Source: B46-G9 sp964581175 (GTDB lineage: Bacteria; Desulfobacterota; DSM-4660; Desulfatiglandales; Desulfatiglandaceae). From it: a stretch of 64,000 bases of DNA. The DNA lies in assembly GCA_964581175.1 (NCBI GenBank), contig CAZONI010000003.1, forward strand, positions 45,537 to 109,536, written 5' to 3'. Below, one piece after another: positions 8,112 to 16,771 of this stretch; within the stretch, counting starts at the first letter, position 1, and every line of letters begins with the position of its first letter. Made by a program: the position numbers and the translations under genes. The notes beneath the pieces are model-generated. The model saw only the letters and a list, made by a program, of their open reading frames with translations, did not search any database and had not been told where the DNA came from.

Positions 8112-8585
8112 ATGAAAAAGCATGTGACTCTCCTGATAACGCTGTTGCTTTTGCTCCCTTCCCCCGTGATGGCCGAGGATTTTCTGGGAGCCCCTGTAAT
8201 GCCGGGCGGCAAGATTCTCAAAGAGACCAGTTCACGCCTGGAGATGAACGTCCCCCAGACCCATGATCAGGTCTTGGAGTACTACAAGAATGCCCTCAAA
8301 AAGTTCCAGGATATTAGAATTCGCAATTGGCCGGAAAGCACCTATATCGAAGATGACGGCAACCTTCCCTGGCATTCCATTACCATTTCTAAAGAGGCCG
8401 GAAATGAGACTCAGATCACCATCATCAAGGACAATTGGACCTGGATCGTGGGGACACTGATACTCAGATTTATCGGGGTCTTCGTGGTGCTCATGATCCT
8501 TTTTCTCGCCATGAAGGGTTACGGGTACCTTATTTCCAGGTCAGTGGCGAGGCTCGAGGGCAGGAAAGCGGCAGCAAAGACCTAG
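8112..8585 (+). CDS. Signal-peptide protein with C-terminal membrane anchor, next to mmdB
   Basis: 157 residues, not recognised as a named family. Residues 1-21 are a signal peptide (cleavage likely after VMA). Residues 22-110 form a small exported domain beginning DFLGAPVMPGGK and containing NVPQTHDQVLEYYKNALKKF. Residues 112-134 are one membrane helix (GVFVVLMILFLAM), followed by a basic cytosolic tail. The ATG at 8112 is chosen because it opens the signal peptide; the frame stays open further upstream. It lies 77 bp after mmdB with no terminator between, and a strong terminator follows. The helix and tail resemble the single-helix anchor subunit (OadG/MmdD) of these pumps, and no other anchor gene is present, so a replacement subunit is a reasonable inference. 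Confidence 0.7.
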   Translation: MKKHVTLLITLLLLLPSPVMAEDFLGAPVMPGGKILKETSSRLEMNVPQTHDQVLEYYKNALKKFQDIRIRNWPESTYIEDDGNLPWHSITISKEAGNETQITIIKDNWTWIVGTLILRFIGVFVVLMILFLAMKGYGYLISRSVARLEGRKAAAKT

Positions 8586-8626
8586 ATCGTGTCACACTCC
8601 ACAAATAAAATGCACCAGCAGGAAAA

Positions 8627-8668
8627 CAAAAAACCCTTCCTCGATTGTCGTTCGCGGAAAGGGTTTTT
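8627..8668. terminator. Bidirectional intrinsic terminator
   Basis: The arms AAAACCCTT-CC and GGAAAGGGTTTTT pair around a 13-base loop with one bulged base. T-rich runs flank it in both directions, between convergent genes ending at 8585 and 8691. Confidence 0.8.
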
Positions 8669-8690
8669 GTAGGTCTTAGAGGACCGGTCT

Positions 8691-10241
8691 TCAAAGAGGG
8701 ATATTCCCGTGACGTCTTTCAGGGATGGCATCCTCTTTCTGTTTCAGCATGCTGAGCGCCCTTATCAAGCGCGGTCTCGTGTTTTCCGGAAAGATGATCT
8801 GGTCGATATATCCCAGTTCAGCGGCCTTGAAGGGGCTGGCGAAATTGTTGCGATACTCTTCCACCAGCTTTTGTCGGGTCCCTTCCGGATCGTCAGACTG
8901 CTCTATCCGTTTTCGAAAAATGATGTTAACGGCTCCTTCCGGCCCCATCACGGCAATTTCTGCCGTAGGATAAGCATAATTGATATCGCCGCCGTGGTGC
9001 TTGCTTGACATCACGTCATAGGCGCCTCCGTAAGCCTTTCGGGTGATCACGGTGATTTTGGGTACCGTAGCCTCACAGTAGGCATAAATGATCTTGGCGC
9101 CATGCTTGATAATCCCACCGTATTCCTGCTGAACTCCCGGGAGGAAACCGGGGACATCCACGAAGGTCACCAACGGAATATTGAAACAATCGCATGTGCG
9201 GACAAATCTCGCGCACTTCATGGAGGCGTTGATGTCCAGACACCCGGCCAGGGATCTGGGTTGATTGGCCACTATGCCGACTGCCATTCCGCTCAGCCGC
9301 CCGAATCCCACCACCATATTGGTGGCGTAGTGCATCTGGACCTCAAAAAACTTCTTGTCATCCAGGACAACCCTGATGATGTCTTTCATATCATAGGGTA
9401 TTTTCGGATTTGCAGGTATGACTTTGTTCAGGGCCTTGTCCCTTCGATCGGGATCGTCGGTGCATTCCGTGTCGGGAGGCATTTCCCTGTGGTTTTGGGG
9501 AAGGTATTGCAGGAGTTCTCTTACACGATCAAGGGCTTCCTTGTCGGAATTTTCGGCAAAATGGGCTACACCGCTTTTGGTGTTATGGGTCATCGCGCCG
9601 CCAAGTTCTTCAGGAGTGACTTCTTCCTGGGTCACCGCTTTAATGACCTGAGGCCCTGTGATAAACATGTTGCTGGTCTTTTTGACCATTATGGTAAAGT
9701 CGGTCAGCGCAGGTGAATAGACAGCTCCGCCGGCACAGGGCCCCATGATCACCGAAATCTGCGGTACGACCCCTGATGCCCACACGTTTCTCTTGAAAAT
9801 CTCCCCGTAGCTTCCAAGGCTCACAACGCCTTCCTGGATCCGGGCTCCTCCCGAGTCATTGAGACCGATAACCGGTGCGCCATTCTTCAATGCCAGGTCC
9901 ATAATCTTACAGACCTTCTCGCCGAACGGTCCACTCAAAGACCCGCCGAACACGGTGAAATCCTGGGAAAAAATAAAGACCCGACGGCCTCCGACGGTTC
10001 CGTAACCGGTCACCACACCGTCGCCCGGGATCTTCTTCTTGTCCATGCCAAAATCATGACAGCGATGGACCACGAATTTGTCAATCTCATCGAAGCTGTT
10101 CTTATCCAGAAGGTAGCGAATTCTCTCCCGGGCCGTCATCTTGCCCTTGTCATGCTGCTGCTCAATACGCTTGGAACCTCCTCCCAGCTCAGCCTCCTGG
10201 TTCCTTCGCTCAAGCTCCTTGATTTTATCTTCAATATCCAT
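8691..10241 (-). CDS. mmdA: Acyl-CoA carboxyltransferase (methylmalonyl-CoA decarboxylase alpha / propionyl-CoA carboxylase beta type)
   Basis: Moves the carboxyl group between an acyl-CoA and biotin on the carrier protein. The 516-residue length equals the family norm for MmdA/PccB. It holds two crotonase-like halves: the N half has FSQDFTVFGGSLSGPFGEK and GLNDSGGARIQEGV (acyl-CoA oxyanion hole), and the C half has FVDVPGFLPGVQQE and ITRKAYGGAYDVMSSKH (biotin side). MmdA and PccB cannot be told apart by these motifs. The presence of a Na+-pump beta subunit across the terminator, and a stand-alone biotin carrier instead of a biotin carboxylase, favour the decarboxylase. It follows the carrier gene by 91 bp. 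Confidence 0.92.
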   Translation of the reverse strand: MDIEDKIKELERRNQEAELGGGSKRIEQQHDKGKMTARERIRYLLDKNSFDEIDKFVVHRCHDFGMDKKKIPGDGVVTGYGTVGGRRVFIFSQDFTVFGGSLSGPFGEKVCKIMDLALKNGAPVIGLNDSGGARIQEGVVSLGSYGEIFKRNVWASGVVPQISVIMGPCAGGAVYSPALTDFTIMVKKTSNMFITGPQVIKAVTQEEVTPEELGGAMTHNTKSGVAHFAENSDKEALDRVRELLQYLPQNHREMPPDTECTDDPDRRDKALNKVIPANPKIPYDMKDIIRVVLDDKKFFEVQMHYATNMVVGFGRLSGMAVGIVANQPRSLAGCLDINASMKCARFVRTCDCFNIPLVTFVDVPGFLPGVQQEYGGIIKHGAKIIYAYCEATVPKITVITRKAYGGAYDVMSSKHHGGDINYAYPTAEIAVMGPEGAVNIIFRKRIEQSDDPEGTRQKLVEEYRNNFASPFKAAELGYIDQIIFPENTRPRLIRALSMLKQKEDAIPERRHGNIPL

Positions 10242-10332
10242 GCAGGGGCTCCACAGTCTCAGAATTCAACACACCCGGGAGAGAGGTTCCGGGATATCGC
10301 ATTCTTATCAGGCCTGGAATCTATTGCGAATA

Positions 10333-10545
10333 TCATTCCATGGCGATAAGGACGGCATCAGCTTCTACAGCATCCCCTTTCTTGCACCTGATTTCCTTCA
10401 CAGTCCCGCCTTCCGGCGCTACGACCGGAAGTTCCATCTTCATTGCCTCGAGAATCAGCACCTCATCGCCTTCGTTGACAACATCACCAATATTTACCTT
10501 TACATCAATCACTTTTCCCCCCATAGGGGCAGTAACATCGCTCAC
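10333..10545 (-). CDS. mmdC: Biotin carboxyl carrier protein (gamma subunit, MmdC-like)
   Basis: 70-residue biotinyl domain and nothing else. It holds the biotinylation motif EAMKM at 33-37, with Lys36 the attachment site, inside the usual TAPMGGKV ... GDVV ... GD beta-barrel pattern. Many MmdC proteins carry a Pro/Ala-rich linker before this domain; here there is none. The start is GTG at 10545, eight bases after GGAGGAGG. It is co-transcribed with the carboxyltransferase from a good promoter at 10685-10714 and would shuttle carboxybiotin between that enzyme and the membrane beta subunit. Confidence 0.92.
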   Translation of the reverse strand: MSDVTAPMGGKVIDVKVNIGDVVNEGDEVLILEAMKMELPVVAPEGGTVKEIRCKKGDAVEADAVLIAME

Positions 10546-10684
10546 TTTCCTAACCTCCTCCGCATGTTATTTTTTTTTGAACACAGACAGAGCCCTGCTC
10601 TTCTCAGCAAAGTTGAAAAAACCGTTATGTTCCATGGATCTTTCAGGATGCCCATTATTCTCGGGCATTTTTGATAACGTTTGC

Positions 10685-10714
10685 TTATAACACTGAACCA
10701 TGACCGTTTGTCAA
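10685..10714 (-). promoter_or_regulatory. Promoter for the biotin carrier-carboxyltransferase unit
   Basis: On the minus strand TTGACA (10709-10714), 18 bp spacer, TTATAA (10685-10690), giving a leader of about 135 bases before the GTG at 10545. Near-consensus boxes. Confidence 0.6.
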
Positions 10715-10887
10715 GAATAATGTAGATCCCGTCTTCCCCAGGTGAAAAAGATATTCGCGCAGGAAAATTCCTGTGACGATTGATCAAAGGGAATTCTGCC
10801 GGGAAACCTGCCGACACCCGATTCTTTGGAACTAATTTTGCATATCAGAATAGATTCTGAAATGAAGAGTCATTTGCCACTCATATC

Positions 10888-10916
10888 TTGACACGGCAGT
10901 TCAAATTTTCTACCCT
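10888..10916 (+). promoter_or_regulatory. Promoter for pilC
   Basis: TTGACA (10888-10893), 17 bp, TACCCT (10911-10916), about 74 bp before the pilC ATG. The rest of the 10546-10989 gap shows no gene. Confidence 0.5.
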
Positions 10917-10989
10917 TGCGCGAATGGCTCCGTTTTTGGGTAATTACTGAGAAACGACACGAAACGAAGACGCCCTCGGGAGGACCAGC

Positions 10990-12201
10990 ATGCCGATATA
11001 CAAGTGGGTTGCCGAAACCAGAAAAGGGAGATCCCTCAAAGGGGAACTGGAAGCGGCTGATGAAAAAATCGCCCGGTTACAGCTGAAAAGACGCAACCTG
11101 ACAGTCAAAAAAGTCAAGGAAAAGCCCAAAGACATTTTTGCAAACGTCTCCTTCATGCAACCGAAGGTGACGTCAAAGGATATTGTCATCTTTACCAGAC
11201 AGTTTTCAACCATGATAGACGCGGGCCTTCCACTGGTCCAGGGACTCACTATCCTGGCAGAACAGGCTGATAATCGAACCTTTCGGCAGATCCTAAAACA
11301 AGTCACCAAGGACGTGGAAGGAGGCTCCACCCTTGCCGAAGCACTCAAGAAACACCCAAAAGTCTTTGATGACCTTTTCACAAACCTGGTTGCGGCTGGC
11401 GAAGTCGGCGGTATTCTGGATACTATCTTTCAGCGCCTGGCCGCCTATATCGAGAAAGCTCAGAAGCTCAAGTCCCGTATCAAAGGCGCCATGACTTACC
11501 CCGCGGTGGTTGTCTCCATTGCTATCATAGTCATCACAGTAATTCTCGTTTTCGTCATTCCGGTCTTTGAAGACCTGTTCTCAAGCGCTGGATCCGCCCT
11601 CCCCGTCCCAACACAAATCGTGGTAAATCTGAGTCGATTTTTCAAAGGCAACATCCATTATATCATCGCCTCGGCCATCCTCCTGTTTATTGCGTTCAAG
11701 AAGTACAGGGGGACTGAAAAAGGACGTAAGCAGACAGATGCCCTCGCGCTGAAACTGCCCGTGTTCGGGCCGCTCCTGAAAAAAGTGGCGGTTGCCAGGT
11801 TCACCCGCACCCTCGGGACAATGATCACCAGCGGTGTTCCGATCCTGGATGCACTGGAAGTCGTGGCAAAGACATCGGGAAACGTTATCCTAGAGGAAGT
11901 CATATATGAAGTCCGATCCAGTATCGCTGAAGGCCAGCCCATTGCAGAGCCGCTCTCCGAAACGGAGATATTTCCCAGCATGGTGACTCAGATGATCGCC
12001 GTTGGTGAAGCAACCGGAGCCCTGGACTCCATGCTCGAAAAAATAGCCGACTTTTATGAAGATGAGGTCGATACTGCCGTCGACGCCTTAACATCCATGC
12101 TTGAACCGCTGCTCATGGTTTTCCTCGGAGGCGCCATCGGAGGGCTGGTCGTTTCCATGTACTTACCCATTTTCAAAATGGCCGGAGCATTTGCCGGCTG
12201 A
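10990..12201 (+). CDS. pilC: Type IV pilus inner-membrane platform protein
   Basis: Polytopic GspF/PilC-family protein that links the pilus assembly and retraction ATPases to the growing pilus. The 403-residue length is typical. It contains the two tandem T2SSF domains, about residues 68-191 (FTRQFSTMIDAGLPLVQGL) and 270-393 (FTRTLGTMITSGVPILDALE). Three membrane segments lie near 167-195, 215-236 and 370-395. The N-terminal MPIYKWVAETRKGRSLKGELEA is diagnostic. No pilB, pilT, pilin or pilD gene follows in this window; a two-component sensor begins 11 bp downstream, as in pilC-pilS loci of other deltaproteobacteria. It could serve type II secretion, but the pilS neighbour favours pili. Confidence 0.93.
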   Translation: MPIYKWVAETRKGRSLKGELEAADEKIARLQLKRRNLTVKKVKEKPKDIFANVSFMQPKVTSKDIVIFTRQFSTMIDAGLPLVQGLTILAEQADNRTFRQILKQVTKDVEGGSTLAEALKKHPKVFDDLFTNLVAAGEVGGILDTIFQRLAAYIEKAQKLKSRIKGAMTYPAVVVSIAIIVITVILVFVIPVFEDLFSSAGSALPVPTQIVVNLSRFFKGNIHYIIASAILLFIAFKKYRGTEKGRKQTDALALKLPVFGPLLKKVAVARFTRTLGTMITSGVPILDALEVVAKTSGNVILEEVIYEVRSSIAEGQPIAEPLSETEIFPSMVTQMIAVGEATGALDSMLEKIADFYEDEVDTAVDALTSMLEPLLMVFLGGAIGGLVVSMYLPIFKMAGAFAG

Positions 12202-12211
12202 ACATTTCTCC

Positions 12212-13966
12212 ATGATAAACAATCCTCGGATCTCCCGTCCGGAACTGATCTCACGCCTGCAGATCCTCATGTTTCTGCGAGTGGTCCTGGTCTCTCTCCT
12301 TCTTGGGGCATCAGTCCTTATCCAAATCAGAGAGACACGTACCTATTTCGGCTACATTCAGAGTTTTCATTTCTTCCTGCTGGCCGCTGTCTTTTTGTTG
12401 ACTTTTGTTTACGTAGTCATCCTCAAGAGCCTCCGCAACCTTTTGATGTTCGCATACGTTCAACTTTTCGTCGACTCCTTTATCATCACTGCGATCATCT
12501 ACTCCACAGGGGGAGTAGATAGCATTTTCTCCTTCCTTTACATTCTCGACATCATCGGCGCGAGTATCATCCTCTATCGAAAAGGGGCCATACTTATCGC
12601 CTCTTCCAGCAGTATCCTTTTCGGGTTGCTGCTGGATTTTCAGTTTTTCGGATGGGTTCATCCCTTAGGAACCCGCGTGGTCTCTACTTCCGATGAGCAG
12701 CGCATGCCATTTTTTTTCCTGGCACTCGTAAACATGGCGGCGTTTTATCTGGTCGCTTTTCTGAGTTCCTTCCTTTCCGAACAAGCCCGAAAAAGCAGAG
12801 CCGAACTCAAGGCCAAGCAAACCGATCTTGATCAACTCGAGATTCTCAAGGATTCCATTATCAACAGCATCAGTTCCGGCCTGATTGCCCTTGATGCCCG
12901 CGCAAGAGTTATCCTGTTCAACCCCGCTGCCGAGGAAATGTTCTCAAAAAAATCCTCCGCTTGCCTGGGAGAGCCCATTCATGAACTCCTTCCAGATATT
13001 GCCGCTTACTTTTCTCATCAGGAAAGGACCTCCGAACTGACGCTTCGAAGAGGGGTTCCTTTTGCGGATATTCCCTATAAACGGCCGGGCCAAAAGCCGA
13101 TGCATCTGCGGTTATCCCTTTCGCCCCTCCAGTTCGGGCCAGATCTTGAGCAGGGACATATCCTGGTCTTTCAGGACATGACATCCATAAGAAAAATTGA
13201 ACAGAAGATGAAGAAAGTGGAAGGCCTTGCTCTCATTGGCGAATTGGCTGCAGGAATTGCCCATGAAATAAGAAATCCTATGGCTTCCATCAGCGGTTCC
13301 ATCCAGATGATAAAAGGCCGTCTGGGCAAGGACGATATCAACAGCCGCCTGATGGAAATCGTGCTGAGGGAGATCAAGAGGCTGAACGAACTGGTGAATG
13401 ATTTTCTTCTTTTCGCCAGACCGAAAAAAGCGAAACTGCGGGCATTTGATCTGACTGATGTTATCCTTGAGTCCCTCGAACTTTTCCAGAACAGCCAACA
13501 TTGGAATGAAGGAATTCGGGTATTCCCGGACATTTCTGAACATCTCAGGCTCATTTCCGACCCGGAGCTGGTCAAACAGATATTGTGGAATCTTTTCGTC
13601 AACGCCTTTGAAGCCATGCCGACGGGAGGGTCTCTCCAGATCAAGGCAACAAAGGAGAACGAACCGGAAGAATCATCCGATGACCTGGCATGGGTGCGAA
13701 TTGTTGTGCGGGACACGGGAAATGGATTCGACGAATCAGCCATGTCCCATCTTTTTACCCCGTTCTTCACCACTAAAGAAGAAGGGTCCGGCCTCGGTCT
13801 GGCCATTGTGAAGCGTGTTGTAGATACCCTCCATGGCGAGGCCTTCGGAGAGAACCATCCCGAGGGTGGCGCCGAAATTACAATTCTCCTCCCATCGCTG
13901 TCCGAGGAACAGCTTAATGATGGGGCACACCCCAGATTAGGAGTTGGCAAATCTCGAATAATCTGA
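12212..13966 (+). CDS. pilS: PilS-like membrane sensor histidine kinase
   Basis: Predicted sensor kinase for pilus gene control, 584 residues. Order: about six hydrophobic segments within residues 15-190; a coiled linker (SEQARKSRAELKAKQTDLDQL); a PAS domain from about 210 (ISSGLIALDARARVILFNPAA); a HisKA box with His351 in GIAHEIRNP; and an HATPase domain with N box NLFVNAFEAMPTGG, DTGNGFDES and GSGLGLAIVKRVV. The ATG at 12212 lies 11 bp after the pilC stop and opens directly before the first membrane segment; the frame is open further upstream inside pilC. The usual partner, the sigma54 activator PilR, is not encoded next to it. General membrane HK is the fallback call. Confidence 0.85.
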   Translation: MINNPRISRPELISRLQILMFLRVVLVSLLLGASVLIQIRETRTYFGYIQSFHFFLLAAVFLLTFVYVVILKSLRNLLMFAYVQLFVDSFIITAIIYSTGGVDSIFSFLYILDIIGASIILYRKGAILIASSSSILFGLLLDFQFFGWVHPLGTRVVSTSDEQRMPFFFLALVNMAAFYLVAFLSSFLSEQARKSRAELKAKQTDLDQLEILKDSIINSISSGLIALDARARVILFNPAAEEMFSKKSSACLGEPIHELLPDIAAYFSHQERTSELTLRRGVPFADIPYKRPGQKPMHLRLSLSPLQFGPDLEQGHILVFQDMTSIRKIEQKMKKVEGLALIGELAAGIAHEIRNPMASISGSIQMIKGRLGKDDINSRLMEIVLREIKRLNELVNDFLLFARPKKAKLRAFDLTDVILESLELFQNSQHWNEGIRVFPDISEHLRLISDPELVKQILWNLFVNAFEAMPTGGSLQIKATKENEPEESSDDLAWVRIVVRDTGNGFDESAMSHLFTPFFTTKEEGSGLGLAIVKRVVDTLHGEAFGENHPEGGAEITILLPSLSEEQLNDGAHPRLGVGKSRII

Positions 13967-14018
13967 CATTATAAGCCCGGAAATCAGTCTGAAGCGCGAG
14001 AGATCCTTGGCCTCAATG

Positions 14019-14080
14019 CCGAATGTCAAAATTCAAAGAGCCAATGACAAGTCAACGTCAAAGCCCGAATGTCAAAAAGC
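14019..14080. repeat. Short 'cgaatgtcaaa' interspersed repeat
   Basis: Two exact copies of ccgaatgtcaaaa (from 14019 and 14065) flank related pieces such as aatgacaagtcaacgtcaaa. The sequence sits in the 259-bp gap between pilS and the radical SAM gene. Confidence 0.45.
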
Positions 14081-14225
14081 ACCTTTTCTCTATACCCGGC
14101 GGAAACCATGATTTGTTGCGCTGTGTTGATTGTTTGGCACCTGGAATTGCTCTGCCTGTTGTAATATTCACGCGCCATTTTACCATGAGCGGCCCATCGA
14201 AAGGGCCTCATACTTTCAAAGAGAC

Positions 14226-16736
14226 ATGAAAAAACTCACTGATCACGAATGGTTTTCAACCATCCTGAAACCGACCCGTTACCTGGGCGGGGAGGTCAAT
14301 GCAGTCAGAAAAGACCCTGCTCAAACAGAGGTCTCCATTGCCCTCTGTTTTCCGGATGTCTATGATGTTGGGATGTCCCACCTGGGACTGAAAATCCTCT
14401 ATCATATCCTCAACAGCAAGCCATGGCTCGCCGCGGAAAGGGTGTTTACGCCCTGGAGGGACCTTGAGGAGGCCATGCGATCATCCGCTTTGCAGCTTCA
14501 ATCTCTGGAATCCGGGAGAGCATTGACAGATTTTGATGTGGTTGGATTCAGTCTGCAGCATGAACTCTGCTATTCAAATGTCCTTACCATGCTAGATCTA
14601 GGCGGGGTCCCCCTTTTTTCACGCCAGAGAAAGGCTGACGACCCCTTCGTCATTGCAGGCGGCCCCGCGTGTTTCAACCCCGAGCCTGTTGCTGACTTTT
14701 TTGACGCGTTTGTCATAGGCGACGGTGAAGAGGCCGCCCTTTCCGTATGCAGGGCTGTACGTGAAGCCAAACAGGACAAGATCGCGGACAGAGGAGTTGT
14801 GCTCGCAGGTCTCAGGCACATTCCCGGTATCTACATCCCCTCCCTTTTCAGGGTGCACTATCATTCGGGGGGATCCGTGAAGGTAGTGGAACCCCTTCTC
14901 CAGGACTACCAGGAGGTCAGGAAGGCCGTTGTTCCGGACATTGAAATCTATCCCCCGCCCCCCGCGCCCGTGGTCGCCTTCACTGCCCTGGTACACGACC
15001 GGTTGAGCATCGAACTTTCACGGGGTTGTACAAGGGGCTGCAGATTCTGCCAGGCCGGAATGATCTACCGCCCGGTCAGAGAACGCCACCCCGACAACAT
15101 ACTCAAGTATGCAGAGGAAGGCCTCAGGAATACCGGCTGTGAGGATTTTTCGCTCCTGTCCCTCAGCTGCGGGGATTACGAATGCCTTCTCCCCCTTCTT
15201 CGAGCGCTCATGGATCGATTCGAGGATCAGAAGGTTTCACTCAGCCTCCCCTCCCTGCGAATTGACAGCGTCGATCCCGCCTGGATGGAACAGATCAAAA
15301 GGGTGAGGAAGACAGGTTTCACTTTGGCTCCGGAAGCAGGAAATGATCGTCTCAGAAAAATTATAAACAAAGGGCTCACTGATGAAGATATTCTCCGCAC
15401 AGCACGGCTGGTCTTCGATGCGGGCTGGAACCTGATCAAACTCTATTTCATGATCGGGCTTCCCGGAGAAAGAGAATCGGACCTGGATGACATGCTCTCT
15501 CTGGTAAAGGAGGTAGCTGCACTCGCGGGGAAAACGGGAAAGAGGGCAAAGGTACACGCCAGTGTTGCCACCTTTGTGCCAAAGTCCCATACTCCGTTCA
15601 TGTGGGCTTCCCAGCTCTCCCGGGAAGAGGGCTGGAAGCGAATCGATAGGCTGCGGCAATCCCTGAAAGGCAGCCGTGTGCGCTTGAAATGGAACAGCCC
15701 GGAGCTGAGTTGGCTGGAGGGCGTCTTTTCAAGGGGTGACAGGCGTCTGGCCCCTGCTCTCGTCACTGCCTGGCGTCTGGGAGCTCGGTTTGACGCTTGG
15801 GACGAGCATTTCAAGAAAGTCATATGGGAAAAGGCCTTCTTGGATAACGGGATTGACCCCTCATTCTACCTTTATCGGAGAAGGTCCCTGGACGAAGTTC
15901 TTCCCTGGGAACACATCAATTCCGGCGTATCCAAGGGCTATCTGAAAAAGGAATGGAAAAGGGCATTTCAGGAAGCTGAAACAAGAGACTGCAGGGAAAA
16001 ATGCGTTGAGTGCGGCGTGTGTGATCACAATACAATAGCCCCGCTCCTTGTCTCGGGTTGGGGCCATGACTCTGTGCAGGCAACTACTCCTAGGCCCGGT
16101 GTCTCCGAAGGAACGAAGTACCGCCTCACTTTCAGGAAGGTATCGAAGGCTCGTTTCCTGGGCCACCTTGAACTGGTGCGCGTGTTTTTGCGTGCGTTCA
16201 AAAGGGCGGGCATACGGTTGGTGTATTCAAAAGGATACCATCCCATGCCCAAAATATCATTCGTCGCGGCACTGCCCGTAGGGGTGGAAAGCCTCGTCGA
16301 GACCATGGATATCGAGACCCTGGTAACTCTGGAGCCGTCCGCGCTTCTCAAGAAGGTAAACAGGGAATTGCCGGAGGGAATATCCATAGGCAAGGTAGTT
16401 ATATTGGCAAGGAACGAGAAGAAACCACGACTGCAACAGAGCCAGTATACGATCGCGTTGAATGAAACGTTGTTGAAGGAGAGCGCTATAGTACAGTTCC
16501 TGCATTCTGACATCTTCAAGGTAGTAAAATCCACCTCGAAAGGGGAAAAGGAACTGAATGTGCGTGCGCTGGTGCAATCCATTGAGATACTCTCACCGGA
16601 CTCCCTGCAGTTGGACATTCATCACAACAGCGGTCCCGGGCTCAAGGCCGCAGAAATCGTGGCTGCCATCTTTTCACTGAATCATTCGGAAACGGCCGCG
16701 CTCAGGATTGTGAAGACCGGTCAAATCCTTGGGTGA
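14226..16736 (+). CDS. B12-binding-type radical SAM protein fused to DUF2344 domain
   Basis: 836-residue fusion of the kind described as TIGR03960 plus TIGR03936; the reaction is unknown. An N-terminal Rossmann-like domain of the cobalamin-binding type spans about 35-235 (VSIALCFPDVYDVGMSHLG, GGPACFNPEP). The radical SAM core follows with Cys268, Cys272 and Cys275 in CTRGCRFC, then LAPEAGNDRLRKIINKG and LIKLYFMIGLPGE. A small Cys cluster (CREKCVECGVC) is near 588-598. The C-terminal DUF2344 domain starts near 630 (YRLTFRKVSKARFLGHLEL) with YSKGYHPMP. The ATG at 14226 gives a normal N terminus. RNase G follows 35 bp downstream, a pairing common in many bacteria, which suggests a link to RNA or ribosome biology. 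Confidence 0.88.
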   Translation: MKKLTDHEWFSTILKPTRYLGGEVNAVRKDPAQTEVSIALCFPDVYDVGMSHLGLKILYHILNSKPWLAAERVFTPWRDLEEAMRSSALQLQSLESGRALTDFDVVGFSLQHELCYSNVLTMLDLGGVPLFSRQRKADDPFVIAGGPACFNPEPVADFFDAFVIGDGEEAALSVCRAVREAKQDKIADRGVVLAGLRHIPGIYIPSLFRVHYHSGGSVKVVEPLLQDYQEVRKAVVPDIEIYPPPPAPVVAFTALVHDRLSIELSRGCTRGCRFCQAGMIYRPVRERHPDNILKYAEEGLRNTGCEDFSLLSLSCGDYECLLPLLRALMDRFEDQKVSLSLPSLRIDSVDPAWMEQIKRVRKTGFTLAPEAGNDRLRKIINKGLTDEDILRTARLVFDAGWNLIKLYFMIGLPGERESDLDDMLSLVKEVAALAGKTGKRAKVHASVATFVPKSHTPFMWASQLSREEGWKRIDRLRQSLKGSRVRLKWNSPELSWLEGVFSRGDRRLAPALVTAWRLGARFDAWDEHFKKVIWEKAFLDNGIDPSFYLYRRRSLDEVLPWEHINSGVSKGYLKKEWKRAFQEAETRDCREKCVECGVCDHNTIAPLLVSGWGHDSVQATTPRPGVSEGTKYRLTFRKVSKARFLGHLELVRVFLRAFKRAGIRLVYSKGYHPMPKISFVAALPVGVESLVETMDIETLVTLEPSALLKKVNRELPEGISIGKVVILARNEKKPRLQQSQYTIALNETLLKESAIVQFLHSDIFKVVKSTSKGEKELNVRALVQSIEILSPDSLQLDIHHNSGPGLKAAEIVAAIFSLNHSETAALRIVKTGQILG

Positions 16737-16771
16737 GTTATGCGGCCTCCCCTCTTTGAGAGGAATTTGTC

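Noticed and set aside
14132..14151. Sigma54-like site (TTGGCAC...TTGC) upstream of the radical SAM gene
   Set aside because: The distance between the GG and GC elements is 11 bases, one more than the strict 10, and there is no nearby activator gene.
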